64,000 nt of DNA from Mesorhizobium sp. M3A.F.Ca.ET.080.04.2.1 (GTDB lineage Bacteria; Pseudomonadota; Alphaproteobacteria; Rhizobiales; Rhizobiaceae), in contig NZ_CP034451.1 in the NCBI RefSeq assembly GCF_003952525.1, positions 2,852,001-2,916,000 on the forward strand. The letters are read 5' to 3'. Shown piece after piece: positions 7,782 to 16,532 of the stretch (position 1 is the stretch's first letter; each line of letters starts with the position of its first letter). The notes under the pieces are model-generated. The model saw only the letters and a program-made list of their open reading frames with translations, was not told where the DNA came from and made no database searches. Both the position numbers and the translations under genes were made by a program.

Positions 7782-7854
7782 CGCGACATCCGCTTGATTT
7801 GTGTGTGTGCAATCCACACAGGCACGCTTGAATGACATGCCGACTCATGCGATA

Positions 7855-7889
7855 AGGGCTGTGTGGAGTTCGTGGCTCCGCACAGCCCT
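7855..7889. repeat. 14-bp-stem hairpin inside the transposon
   Basis: AGGGCTGTGTGGAG pairs with CTCCGCACAGCCCT (one G-T pair) around a 7-nt loop. No T-tract follows on either strand. It lies in the otherwise gene-free stretch 7782-8070 and could be an RNA fold upstream of the 7611 gene. Confidence 0.55.
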
Positions 7890-8070
7890 GAAACCTCAAC
7901 CCAGCCCGGTAGGCCAAGAGACGAGGAGGTTGCGAAGAAGATGACGGTCAGAATAGCAGGAGGGGGTCCACGACCCCTGATGTCCCACTGAGAAGGCCGC
8001 CTGTCGGCTGCTTCGCAGTCAGTATCGACGGTCTCCCGTATAACACTGCTAAGCTCTGGGAGCAAGAAAA

Positions 8071-8691
8071 ATGTCAGTGGAATCAATGTCCACAGACCCG
8101 TACGATGTCGTGCTTAACGATCTGCGGGCCAAGAAGGCTCAAATAGAACAAGCCATTAGCGCCATCGAAGCAATCCGAGGCGGGATGCCTGCCGGCCCTT
8201 ATTCTGGCGCACCTTCTGCGGCGGCTACGGCACAAAATGGCGATATTGATTCGCCCGGTGCATTCCTTGGCATGTCCATCGTGGACGCGGCAAAGAAGTT
8301 GCTCGCAGCCAAGCGCCAACCGTTGCGAAATCCCGACATCGCGGCTGCATTCAAGCGTGGTGGGTTGGCTTTGAACTCGAAAGATGCCGTCAACACAATT
8401 GGCTCGGTGCTTACCCGCCGCTCCAACGAAGTTGGCGATCTGGTGAAGGTTGATCGCGGAACTTGGGGTCTCAAAGAATGGTATCCCAACAGGAGTTTCA
8501 AAAAGGGCGCTCCTGTCGAAAAGGGTGAGGCGGTTGCATCGCCGCTCCTGTCAGATGAGGAATTCCTCGGCGATACCCGCATGCTTTCTGTAGACCAACT
8601 TGCCAAGCTGAAGGCAGCTGGCATGACCGAGGAAGAACTTCGGGCAATGCCGAAAGCCGAAGCCGACCAATATTTGGACTTGCTCGCATAG
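8071..8691 (+). CDS. Transposon passenger: HARE-HTH domain protein
   Basis: A 206-residue protein with an N-terminal coiled-coil stretch (residues 8-35, LNDLRAKKAQIEQAISAIEA) and a central HARE-HTH domain (about residues 68-134: MSIVDAAKKLLAAKRQPLRN to RGTWGLKEWY), a winged-helix module found in restriction and chromatin-type DNA-binding proteins. The C-terminal part ends with MTEEELRAMPKAEADQYLDL. A role in binding or discriminating DNA, perhaps regulating the element or host genes, is inferred. A terminator follows directly. Confidence 0.75.
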   Translation: MSVESMSTDPYDVVLNDLRAKKAQIEQAISAIEAIRGGMPAGPYSGAPSAAATAQNGDIDSPGAFLGMSIVDAAKKLLAAKRQPLRNPDIAAAFKRGGLALNSKDAVNTIGSVLTRRSNEVGDLVKVDRGTWGLKEWYPNRSFKKGAPVEKGEAVASPLLSDEEFLGDTRMLSVDQLAKLKAAGMTEEELRAMPKAEADQYLDLLA

Positions 8692-8692
8692 C

Positions 8693-8721
8693 AAAGCCGG
8701 GGTTCATCGCCCCGGCTTTTT
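8693..8721 (+). terminator. Rho-independent terminator after the HARE-HTH gene
   Basis: AAAGCCGGGG pairs with CCCCGGCTTT across a 7-nt loop, followed by further T residues, two bases after the stop codon. Confidence 0.9.
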
Positions 8722-8791
8722 CCTGTGCCTCGCGTATCGCCAGAGCGGTAGCTCTAACTGCACCGGCTTGCGGTAGTGCCTTCGCTTATCG

Positions 8792-9733
8792 TCAAGCAGG
8801 TCTGCGATAGGTGAGGCGCTTTCCCTTGACGCCGTTCAACGCGATGGAAGCGCGGGTGCCGTCATCGACGCCAAGCGCAACGCGGTTCGAATAGCGGAAA
8901 TCAAATTCGGCAAGGTAGCGGTGCAGGTGGTGTTCGCTGCAATGCTGATAGACGCCCTTCATGCCACGCTTGAAGATCGAAAAGAAGCCTTCGACCGTAT
9001 TGGTGTGGACGTTGCCGCGAACATATTCGTCCTTGGAGTGCGTGACGAACTCATGCGAGGCGAAATCCTGGCCCGCGCGGCGATAGATGCCGCTCTCGTC
9101 GGTTATCAATGCGCTTTCCTTGGCGATGTTGGCGCGGACGATAGGCATGACGTTGCCCATGCGCGCCGTATCGACATGGAAGGAACGGGCACGGCCACCG
9201 CGCTCGACCAGCGTAACGACCGTGTTCTTGTGGGCGCTGCCGCCACGCTTGAGGGGCGAGCCTTGCAAACGACCGATATAGGTTTCGTCGGCTTCAACGG
9301 TGCTGCCATTGCCGCCCATCGGGGCAAGCGCGCCAGAAGCCATAGCAAGGCGAATGCGATGGCACAGGAACCAAGCGGCCTCATAGGTGCATTCGAGTAT
9401 GCGGTGCATCTGGTGGGCGCTGATACCCTTCTTAGAGGCGCACATAAGGTGGATGGCCTGTAGCCACTTGGTGAGCGGCAGATGGCTTTCCTCGAAGATC
9501 GTACCCATGCGGACGGTGAACTGTGAACGGCAGGCGCTGCACTTGTACAGGCCATGACGCTCGATGCCGTTCGGGTTCTTCTTCGAAGGCTTGGTGCGAA
9601 CGCCCTTCAATGCGTAGTGGCGATCAACGCTACCGCACTTCGGGCAAACAGGACCGTTCGGCCACAGTATGGATTCGACATGCTCGAAAGCCTTGGCTTC
9701 GTCATGGAATTCGGGGCGGGACAAAACGGACAT
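8792..9733 (-). CDS. IS1595-family (ISXO2-like) transposase
   Basis: A 313-residue intact transposase. An N-terminal zinc ribbon (CPKC at 30-33, CSAC at 65-68) is followed by an ISXO2-like DDE catalytic domain: D149 in VEADETY, D212 in ITDESGIY and N245/E248 in NTVEGFFSIFK. It catalyses cut-and-paste or related movement of the element using the terminal repeats at 6162 and 9795. ATG 9733 lies 40 bp inside the right repeat. No frameshift or stop interrupts it, so it should be active. Confidence 0.95.
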   Translation of the reverse strand: MSVLSRPEFHDEAKAFEHVESILWPNGPVCPKCGSVDRHYALKGVRTKPSKKNPNGIERHGLYKCSACRSQFTVRMGTIFEESHLPLTKWLQAIHLMCASKKGISAHQMHRILECTYEAAWFLCHRIRLAMASGALAPMGGNGSTVEADETYIGRLQGSPLKRGGSAHKNTVVTLVERGGRARSFHVDTARMGNVMPIVRANIAKESALITDESGIYRRAGQDFASHEFVTHSKDEYVRGNVHTNTVEGFFSIFKRGMKGVYQHCSEHHLHRYLAEFDFRYSNRVALGVDDGTRASIALNGVKGKRLTYRRPA

Positions 9734-9772
9734 AGCGATAACTCCTTGGAATCGTTATCGCAGTTCCCGTTG

Positions 9773-9795
9773 GGTTTGTCAACCAGATAATCGCC
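9773..9795 (-). repeat. Right terminal inverted repeat of the transposon
   Basis: An exact reverse complement of 6162-6184. The outer end abuts GGCGACTG. Confidence 0.95.
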
Positions 9796-9803
9796 GGCGA
9801 CTG
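9796..9803. repeat. Target-site duplication, right copy
   Basis: GGCGACTG is identical to 6154-6161. It lies 41 bp before the mmcB start, so the transposon separated mmcB from its native upstream region. Confidence 0.95.
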
Positions 9804-9844
9804 GAGGGTTCAAACCGTGAACAAAATCTGGCATGGTACCGGCC

Positions 9845-10345
9845 ATGCCGATCGTTTCCCCGATTCCCCTCAACCCTCTGATCGACGGTCGCCAGTCCGA
9901 GCGCGCCATGCTGGTGAGGCGCGGCGTGCAGCGGCTCTTGAGCCAGATGGGCGCGCATGTGCTGCCGGAGCTGTCCCTGGCCACCGGACGTCGCGCCGAT
10001 CTCGTGGCGCTGACGCGGCAGGGCGACATCTGGATCATCGAGATCAAATCGTCGATCGAGGATTTTCGGGTCGACCGCAAATGGCCGGATTATCGGCTCC
10101 ACTCCGACCGCTTCTTCTTTGCCACCCATCCCGGCGTGCCCGCGGAAATCTTTCCGGAGGAATGCGGCTTCATCCTCTCCGACGGCTACGGCGCCGAGAT
10201 CCTGCGCGATGCGCCGGAGCACCGCATGGCGGCGGCGACGCGCAAGGCGCTGATGCTGCGGATTGCTCGTGCGGGCGCCGCGCGGCTGCTGGCGGCGGAA
10301 CTCGCCGGTGTTTCGGTGCCGGTGCTGGACGGCGAGAGCGAGTAG
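9845..10345 (+). CDS. mmcB: MmcB family DNA repair protein
   Basis: A 166-residue protein of the MmcB family, named from a Caulobacter protein needed for mitomycin C resistance. The central ADLVALTRQGDIWIIEIKSS is a PD-(D/E)xK-type nuclease-fold signature (D...E-x-K), supporting a role on damaged DNA. ATG 9845 (MPIVSPIPLN) matches the family N-terminus; ATG 9833 would add four residues. The IS1595 transposon ends 49 bp upstream, so expression may depend on a promoter inside the element or in the short remaining leader. Confidence 0.85.
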   Translation: MPIVSPIPLNPLIDGRQSERAMLVRRGVQRLLSQMGAHVLPELSLATGRRADLVALTRQGDIWIIEIKSSIEDFRVDRKWPDYRLHSDRFFFATHPGVPAEIFPEECGFILSDGYGAEILRDAPEHRMAAATRKALMLRIARAGAARLLAAELAGVSVPVLDGESE

Positions 10346-10388
10346 CTGGCTGCTTGGGCTTGCAATAAATTTCCACCCGTCGGCGGCC

Positions 10389-11579
10389 CTATTCAATTTC
10401 CTCCTCGACCCCACCCGCCTCCGGCGCCAGCAGGAGCACCGCCGCGCCGGCAAGCGCGGCAATCAGCGAGCCGGCGAGGATGCCGACCTTGACCGCGTCC
10501 TGAAGGGCGGCGTCGTTGGCGAAGGCGAGCAGGCCGATGAACAGGCTCATGGTGAAGCCAATGCCGCACAGCAACGAAATGCCGATCATATGCAGCCAGC
10601 CGGCATTGGCCGGCAGGTCGGCGAGGCCGAGGCGGATGGCGAGCGCCGAGGAGCCGAACACGCCGATCAGCTTGCCGAGCACCAGGCCGGCGGCGACGCC
10701 CAAGGTCAGCGGCTCGACCAGAGCGGCGAGGCTCAGGCCGCCGAGCGAGACGCCGGCATTGGCGAAGCCGAAGACCGGGATGACGATGAAGGGCACCAGC
10801 CGGTGCAGGCCGTGCTCCAGCCGGTGCAGCGGCGAATGCTCGGCATCGTGGCCCGTGCCGGCGGAGCGTTCGAGCGGAATGGTGAGCGCCAGCGCCACCC
10901 CGGCCAGCGTGGCATGCACGCCCGATTTCAGCACCAGCACCCAAAGCAGCGCGCCGAGCACGAGATAAGGCATGAGGCTCATCACCCGGATGCGGTTGAG
11001 CACGACGAGCGCGGCGATGACCGCGAAGGAGGCGCCCAGATAGGCGAGCGACAGGCCGCCGGTGTAGAACAGCGCGATGATGATGACGGCGCCGAGATCG
11101 TCGATGATGGCCAAAGCGGTGAGGAACACCTTTAGCGAGGCCGGGACCCGGCTGCCGAGCAGCGACAGCACGCCGAGCGCGAAGGCGATGTCGGTGGCGG
11201 TCGGGATCGCCCAGCCGGACAGTGCTGCCTGGTTGCCGCGGTTGATGAGGACATAGACCAGCGCCGGAACCACCATACCGCCGGCGGCGGCGATGCCCGG
11301 CAGCATGCGGCGCGGCCAGGTGGAGAGCTGCCCGTCCAGCACCTCGCGCTTGATCTCCAGCCCGACCAGCAGGAAGAACACCGCCATCAGCCCGTCATTG
11401 ATCCAGTGCGAGACGCTGAGCGGCCCGAGATAGGCATGCAGGAGCGCGAAATAGGTTTCGGCGAGCGGCGAGTTGGCGACGATCAAGGCGAGCGCCGCAG
11501 CCGCCATCAGGACGATGCCGCCGGCCGCCTCGCCGTCAAGGAATTCGCGAAGCATCGATTTCGGCCGCTGGTCGCGCAT
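10389..11579 (-). CDS. nhaA: Na+/H+ antiporter NhaA
   Basis: A 396-residue inner-membrane protein exchanging protons for sodium in pH and salt homeostasis. The NhaA family is recognised from [20 protein letters not shown] near residues 70-90, the adjacent-aspartate ion site in [15 protein letters not shown] and many hydrophobic segments (11-12 expected). The N-terminus [20 protein letters not shown] is typical. Length is normal. It ends 43 bp from the convergent mmcB. The 178-bp gap to actR (11580-11757) holds nothing recognisable. Confidence 0.95.
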   Translation of the reverse strand: MRDQRPKSMLREFLDGEAAGGIVLMAAAALALIVANSPLAETYFALLHAYLGPLSVSHWINDGLMAVFFLLVGLEIKREVLDGQLSTWPRRMLPGIAAAGGMVVPALVYVLINRGNQAALSGWAIPTATDIAFALGVLSLLGSRVPASLKVFLTALAIIDDLGAVIIIALFYTGGLSLAYLGASFAVIAALVVLNRIRVMSLMPYLVLGALLWVLVLKSGVHATLAGVALALTIPLERSAGTGHDAEHSPLHRLEHGLHRLVPFIVIPVFGFANAGVSLGGLSLAALVEPLTLGVAAGLVLGKLIGVFGSSALAIRLGLADLPANAGWLHMIGISLLCGIGFTMSLFIGLLAFANDAALQDAVKVGILAGSLIAALAGAAVLLLAPEAGGVEEEIE

Positions 11580-11757
11580 GTCCCCTCCCTACCCAACCTG
11601 TTGGCCGGATTCATTCATGATGATGGGCATGATGATGGGCAAGCCTTGTCGGCGACGCAAGTCGCCCAGGGCCTTGGAGAATGGCCGAGACGACCGTCGC
11701 TTCGTTGGGGAGGCCTTCGCCAACAGTGAGCTTGCGACGGCTCCCCAAACGACGCGC

Positions 11758-12321
11758 TCAGCGCGGCGCGCGTTTGGCCAGTATGCGCTGCAAGGTGCGG
11801 CGATGCATGTTGAGCCGGCGTGCGGTCTCGGAGACGTTGCGATCGCACATTTCGTAAACGCGCTGGATGTGTTCCCAGCGCACACGGTCGGCCGACATCG
11901 GATTTTCCGGCGGGGCCGCGCGCTCGCCTGAGGTGCGGGTGAGCGCCGCGAAGACGTCGTCGGCGTCCGCCGGCTTGGAGAGATAGTCGACGGCGCCGAG
12001 CTTCACGGCGGTGACCGCCGTGGCGATGTTGCCGTAGCCGGTCAAAATGATGGTGCGGGCATCGTCGCGCTTCTCGCGGATGGCGGCGACGACGTCGAGC
12101 CCGTTGCCGTCGCCCAGCCGCATGTCGACCACCGCATAGGCCGGCGGATTGGCGCGCGCCTTGGCCACCGCCTCCTGGACGCTCTCGGCGGTGTCGACGG
12201 TGAAGCCCCTGGTTTCCATGGCGCGGGCAAGCCGGGTCAAAAACGGCTTGTCGTCGTCGACGATCAGCAGCGAGGTGTCCTCGCCCTCTACCATTGCACC
12301 GGTGCTTTCGTCTGCGCTCAT
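11758..12321 (-). CDS. actR: Redox response regulator ActR/RegA
   Basis: A 187-residue response regulator: receiver domain with acidic pocket (VDDDKP) and phospho-acceptor D66 (VVDMRLGDG), a short Pro-containing linker, and a Fis-type helix-turn-helix (SETARRLNMHRRTLQRIL) of the ActR/PrrA/RegA class. With ActS it controls respiration, carbon and nitrogen metabolism and acid tolerance genes in response to redox state. ATG 12321 gives the usual N-terminus; an internal ATG at 12294 is possible. It lies downstream of actS on the same strand, 214 bp apart, with a repeat between. Confidence 0.95.
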   Translation of the reverse strand: MSADESTGAMVEGEDTSLLIVDDDKPFLTRLARAMETRGFTVDTAESVQEAVAKARANPPAYAVVDMRLGDGNGLDVVAAIREKRDDARTIILTGYGNIATAVTAVKLGAVDYLSKPADADDVFAALTRTSGERAAPPENPMSADRVRWEHIQRVYEMCDRNVSETARRLNMHRRTLQRILAKRAPR

Positions 12322-12334
12322 CGCTTTCAGAGTT

Positions 12335-12445
12335 CCTGCTGGCTTAAAGCGCGTCGCCCTACTCGCTGATCAAGCAATGCGCCTTAAAGTCCTTTTCCCC
12401 ACGCCTGCCTTCCCCAAAACCGCCGCACACTTTTAGAGCGACATG
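12335..12445. repeat. Diverged copy of a dispersed intergenic repeat
   Basis: The stretch between actS and actR (AAAGCGCGTCGCCCTACTCG, later CCGCCGCACACTTTTAGAGC, then GACATGCGTTAA) follows the same order of blocks as the repeats at 18366 and 53944: GCGTC, then AACCGC-GCACACT, then GACATGC. Identity is lower. Confidence 0.45.
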
Positions 12446-12535
12446 CGTTAATTTTACGCAGATACAATTCCGCAACAGCAATGTCCAATTTTTAGAGCCG
12501 GCAACAGAGCTGCCATGCGCAATGCGCATGGGTGC

Positions 12536-13861
12536 TCAGGCATTGTCGAACATGGAGGCGGAAGCCTGCTCGGAATTGAGGAAGGCGCCGCGCGGCCAGG
12601 CGATATGCACGATCGCGCCTTCGCCGAGACCGCTCGAATTGCGGAAATCGAGCGTCGCGCCCGACCGCTCCAGCAAGGTCTTGGCGATGAACAGCCCCAG
12701 CCCGAGGCCGCCGCCGGCCTCGGTGCCCTGGCGCGTCGACATGTAGGGCTCGCCGATGCGGTCGATGATCTCGGCCGGGAAGCCCCTGCCGTCGTCGATG
12801 ATCGAGAAGGTGACGGTGGTCTCGTTCCAGCTCCAGCTCACAGTGACGGATTCGCGGGCGAAGTCGACGGCGTTCTCGACCAGATTGCCAAGCCCGTAGA
12901 TGACGCCCGGATTGCGCTGCCCGACCGGTTCGGGACCGATGCGCTCCCCGGGCCGCAGGCGGATCGCGATGCCGAAATCGCGATGCGGCGCCGTCACCTC
13001 CTCGACCAGCGAGGTCAGCGGGAGGCGCGACAGATGCGCCTCGCCTTCCGAGGACAGGCTGGTCAGCCGCTTGAGAATCTCGCGGCAGCGCTCGCTCTGC
13101 GAGCGCAACAGCTTCACGTCGTCGGCAAATTTCGAATCCTTGCCGATCGCCTTTTCCATTTCCTTGGAGACGACGGTGATGGTGGCCAAAGGCGTGCCGA
13201 GCTCGTGCGCGGCGGCGGCGGCAAGCCCGTCGAGCGCCGACAGATGCTGCTCGCGCTGCAGCACCAGCTCGGTAGCGGAAAGCGCGTTGGCAAGCAGGCG
13301 AGCCTCCTCGGCGACGCGGAAGGCATAGATGGCAGTGAACGCGATGGAGGCGAACACCGCCATCCACATGCCCGCGACATAAATGAAAGGCATCTGCAGC
13401 GGCGAGCCCTCATACCAGGGCAGCGGCAGATGGAAGAACACCAGCAGGCTCGCCATCACCATGACGAGCGCCCCCAAGATTGCGGTAAGGCGCAGCGGCA
13501 GCGACGCGGCGGAGATGACGACCGGCACGGAGAGCAGCACCGAGAAGGGATTGGTGAGGCCGCCAGTCATGTAGAGCAGGCCGGCAAGCTGCAGGCTGTC
13601 GAAGGTCAGGATGGCAAAGGCCGAGAGCGGCGCCAGCCGGTGCGCCGCCGGATAGCGGAAGGTCAGCCACAGATTCATCCAGGCCGAGCAGGCGATCAGC
13701 GCAAAGCACATCGAGACCGGCAGCGGGAATTTCAGCCCATAGGCGACGACGAGAACCGCCAGGCTCTGACCGACTATGGCGAGCCAGCGCAAGCGGACCA
13801 GCGTGTTCAGCCGCAGACGCTGGCTCTGCTGGAAATCGGGCGTGCGCAGGATCTTGATCAT
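12536..13861 (-). CDS. actS: Redox sensor histidine kinase ActS/RegB
   Basis: A 441-residue membrane kinase partner of ActR. About six N-terminal membrane segments contain the RegB quinone-binding heptapeptide (GGLTNPF). The phospho-acceptor His is in AAAAHELGTPLATI, the redox-active Cys in SQSERCREILKRL, and the ATP-binding domain shows NLVENAVDFA and GRGFP/GLGLGLF boxes. The quinone motif and Cys support sensing of the respiratory redox state. ATG 13861 is chosen; a TTG two codons upstream is also open. Confidence 0.95.
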   Translation of the reverse strand: MIKILRTPDFQQSQRLRLNTLVRLRWLAIVGQSLAVLVVAYGLKFPLPVSMCFALIACSAWMNLWLTFRYPAAHRLAPLSAFAILTFDSLQLAGLLYMTGGLTNPFSVLLSVPVVISAASLPLRLTAILGALVMVMASLLVFFHLPLPWYEGSPLQMPFIYVAGMWMAVFASIAFTAIYAFRVAEEARLLANALSATELVLQREQHLSALDGLAAAAAHELGTPLATITVVSKEMEKAIGKDSKFADDVKLLRSQSERCREILKRLTSLSSEGEAHLSRLPLTSLVEEVTAPHRDFGIAIRLRPGERIGPEPVGQRNPGVIYGLGNLVENAVDFARESVTVSWSWNETTVTFSIIDDGRGFPAEIIDRIGEPYMSTRQGTEAGGGLGLGLFIAKTLLERSGATLDFRNSSGLGEGAIVHIAWPRGAFLNSEQASASMFDNA

Positions 13862-13909
13862 GGACAAGGATTACATCCGCTCGCGCGGAAGCGATAGAGC
13901 ATGACTCTC

Positions 13910-16411
13910 TCAGGTTCCGCGGGGCTTGGCGCGGGCGGTGGCGGCCGCCAGGAGCGGGTTTTCCGGCCAGACATGCTTGGGATAGCGGCCGCGCATGTCG
14001 GCGCGCACATCCGCCCAGGAGCCGCGCCAGAAGCCCGGCAGGTTCCGCGTCGTCTGGATCGGGCGATGCGCCGGCGACAGGAGCTCCAGCGTCAGCGGCA
14101 CCGTGCCGTCGGCGATCGCAGGATGGCGGTCGAGGCCGAACAGTTCCTGCACGCGGATCGCCAGCACCGGCCATTCGCCGTCATAGCGGATCGGCACATG
14201 GCTGCCCGACGGCGCATTGAAATGGGTCGGCGCCAGCGCGTCGACCTTGCGCTGCAGCTCGTGCGGGACCAGCGACATGAGGGCGGCTGTGAGCGTTGCC
14301 GGCCTGATCGCCGCAAAAGAGGCCTCGCCCTGCAGGAAGGGCAGCAGCCAGCCGTCAAGCCGGTCGAGCAGCGCCTGGTCCGAGACATCCGGCCAGGACA
14401 CGCCAAGGCCGCGATGGAGCCAGCCGAGCCGCTGGCGCAGCGCCTCGGCCTCCTTGCCCCAATCGAGCAGCGATAGGCCATGCTGGCGCAGGGCGTCCAG
14501 GATGGCGCGGTCGGCATCGGCGCCGGAGGGCGGCGGCAGCATGCGCTCGGATAGCGTGATGGCGCCAAGCCGCGCGGCCTCGCGCACGCGCACGGCGCGA
14601 CGCTCGCGGTCGAAGCTCGTGTCGCGCCGGGTCTCGATGCGGTCGGCAAGAGCCGCGCGGATGTCGGCTTCGTCGACTGGAGCCGCCGCGGTGATACGGG
14701 CGTTCTGCGCCTTGCCCTGCAGGTCGGCCACGACCAGCCAGGTCTCGTCTGCCAGCGGATCGGCGGCGTCGACCATCGCGCCCGAACCGTTGGCGAGCAC
14801 GAAGCGGCCGCGCTCGCCGCGCGCCCTGGCGACACGATCCGGCCAGGCGTGGATGAGGAGAGCGCCGGCGTTCTTACCCTCCCCCTTGAGGAGAAGGGTC
14901 GGTCCGGGCACGCGGCCGGCGACCCCGCCCCTTGAGGTGGCCTGCTTCGCAAGCCGCTCGGCCAGCTGCCGCGCGGCATTGGCGCGGGGCGATTTCTCGG
15001 CGCGAAAGCGTATCAGCCGGCGTTCGAGGTCGGCGCTGTCGCCGCCCAGGCCGCGCTCGGTGAGCAGCAGCGCGAGCGCTGCCGCTTCGAGCGCATGACC
15101 CGTGGTCGATGCTTCCGCCACCATGTGAGCGAGCCGCACCGGCAGCGCCAATCCGCGCATCGCGGCGCCCGCCTCCGTCAGCCGGCCGGTGTCGTCTATG
15201 GCGTGCAGTGCCTGGAGCAGCGTCCGCGCCTCGTTGAGCGCCGGTGTCGGCGGCGGATCGAGAAAGGCCAGGCTGGTCGGATCGGCGACGCCGAAGGCGG
15301 CGCAGTCGAGGAGCAGGCCCGACAGATCGGCCTCGAGGATTTCCGGCGGCGTGAAGGCGGGAAGCGCGGCCGTCTGCTCGGCCCGCCACAACCGGATGGC
15401 GACTCCTTCTTGAGTGCGCCCGGCGCGGCCGGCGCGCTGATCGGCCGAGGCCTTGCTCGCACGCACCGTTTCCAGCCGGGTCAGGCCGCTCGCCGGCTCG
15501 TAGTGCGGCAGCCGCGACAGGCCGGAATCGATGACAACCCGCACCCCGTCGATGGTGATCGAGGTCTCGGCAATCGAGGTCGCCAGCACCACTTTGCGGC
15601 GGCCGGGCGGAGCCGGCCTGATCGCCGCGTCCTGCATCCTGTTGTCGAGCTGGCCATAGAGCGGAACGATATCGGTGTCGGCAGCGGTGTTGCCCTGCAA
15701 CCGCTCGGCGGTGCGCTCGATCTCACGCTGTCCGGGCAGGAAGGCGAGCACGCTGCCTGGCTCGGTGGCCAAAGCCGAACGCACCGCCCTCGCCATGGCA
15801 TCCTCGATCGCCACACCCGCCGGCCGTTCGTCGTAACGGACCTCTACGGGGAAGGCGCGGCCCTCGCTTTCGATCACCGGAGCCCCGGACAGAAGTCTGG
15901 CGACGCGCGCACCATCGAGCGTCGCCGACATGACCAGCAGACGCAGGTCCGGCCGGAGCGCGCCCTGCACGTCGAGCGCCAGCGCGAGACCGAAATCGCC
16001 GTCGAGCGAGCGTTCATGGAATTCGTCGAAGATCACCGCCGACACGCCAGGCAGTTCCGGGTCGTCGAGGATCATGCGTGAGAGCACGCCTTCGGTGACG
16101 ACGAGGATCTTTGTCCGCGCCGAGATGCGGTTCTCCATGCGCATGGCATAGCCGACGGTGCCGCCGGGCTCTTCTCCGAGCAGCTCGGCCATGCGGCGCG
16201 CGGCGGCGCGGGCGGCCAGCCGGCGCGGCTCGAGCAGCACGATCCTGCCCTCGCCCAGCCAGGGCGCGTCGAGCAGCGCCAGCGGCACGAGCGTGGTCTT
16301 GCCGGCGCCGGGCGGCGCCACCAGCACGGCGCTATTGCGCGCGGCGAGTGCCTCAGCAAGTACCGGCAGCACGGCAGTTACCGGAAGCTCCGGCAAAGGT
16401 CTTGTCTTCAT
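13910..16411 (-). CDS. hrpB: ATP-dependent helicase HrpB (DEAH box)
   Basis: An 833-residue superfamily 2 helicase. The Walker A motif is PPGAGKTT near residue 35, the DEAH-type box appears as DEFHERS, and motif III as MSATLDG. RecA-like domain 2 carries the QRAGRAGR motif VI, followed by the HA2 and HrpB C-terminal regions. HrpB is a probable RNA helicase whose cellular role is poorly defined. Length matches the family. It stands alone, 48 bp from actS on the same strand. Confidence 0.95.
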   Translation of the reverse strand: MKTRPLPELPVTAVLPVLAEALAARNSAVLVAPPGAGKTTLVPLALLDAPWLGEGRIVLLEPRRLAARAAARRMAELLGEEPGGTVGYAMRMENRISARTKILVVTEGVLSRMILDDPELPGVSAVIFDEFHERSLDGDFGLALALDVQGALRPDLRLLVMSATLDGARVARLLSGAPVIESEGRAFPVEVRYDERPAGVAIEDAMARAVRSALATEPGSVLAFLPGQREIERTAERLQGNTAADTDIVPLYGQLDNRMQDAAIRPAPPGRRKVVLATSIAETSITIDGVRVVIDSGLSRLPHYEPASGLTRLETVRASKASADQRAGRAGRTQEGVAIRLWRAEQTAALPAFTPPEILEADLSGLLLDCAAFGVADPTSLAFLDPPPTPALNEARTLLQALHAIDDTGRLTEAGAAMRGLALPVRLAHMVAEASTTGHALEAAALALLLTERGLGGDSADLERRLIRFRAEKSPRANAARQLAERLAKQATSRGGVAGRVPGPTLLLKGEGKNAGALLIHAWPDRVARARGERGRFVLANGSGAMVDAADPLADETWLVVADLQGKAQNARITAAAPVDEADIRAALADRIETRRDTSFDRERRAVRVREAARLGAITLSERMLPPPSGADADRAILDALRQHGLSLLDWGKEAEALRQRLGWLHRGLGVSWPDVSDQALLDRLDGWLLPFLQGEASFAAIRPATLTAALMSLVPHELQRKVDALAPTHFNAPSGSHVPIRYDGEWPVLAIRVQELFGLDRHPAIADGTVPLTLELLSPAHRPIQTTRNLPGFWRGSWADVRADMRGRYPKHVWPENPLLAAATARAKPRGT

Positions 16412-16532
16412 TGCGCCCGCATATCAGCGGCCATGGCCGGGGCGCAATGACGGCGTCACTGCACGAATAGCTTGCACAGGCGGCCAGGCCGGGCAGAATC
16501 CCGTTCGGCACATTTCATTCCGGGAGAGGCAA

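Larger units (their letters stand above)
6162..9795. mobile_element. IS1595-family transposon with passenger genes (3634 bp)
   Basis: The element is delimited by 23-bp perfect terminal inverted repeats: GGCGATTATCTGGTTGACAA plus ACC at 6162-6184, and its reverse complement at 9773-9795. It is flanked by an 8-bp target duplication. It holds an intact ISXO2-like transposase gene near the right end plus six passenger genes on both strands: 6309, 6668, 7067, 7348, 7611 and 8071. Perfect ends and duplication indicate recent insertion and probable mobility. Passenger genes look less GC-rich than flanking chromosomal genes. It landed between the HdeA-like gene and mmcB. Confidence 0.95.

Noticed and set aside
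12515..13897. 460-codon forward frame opposite actS
   Set aside because: It is antisense to a kinase with quinone, His, Cys and ATP motifs; the frame itself is low-complexity Arg/Gln/His.
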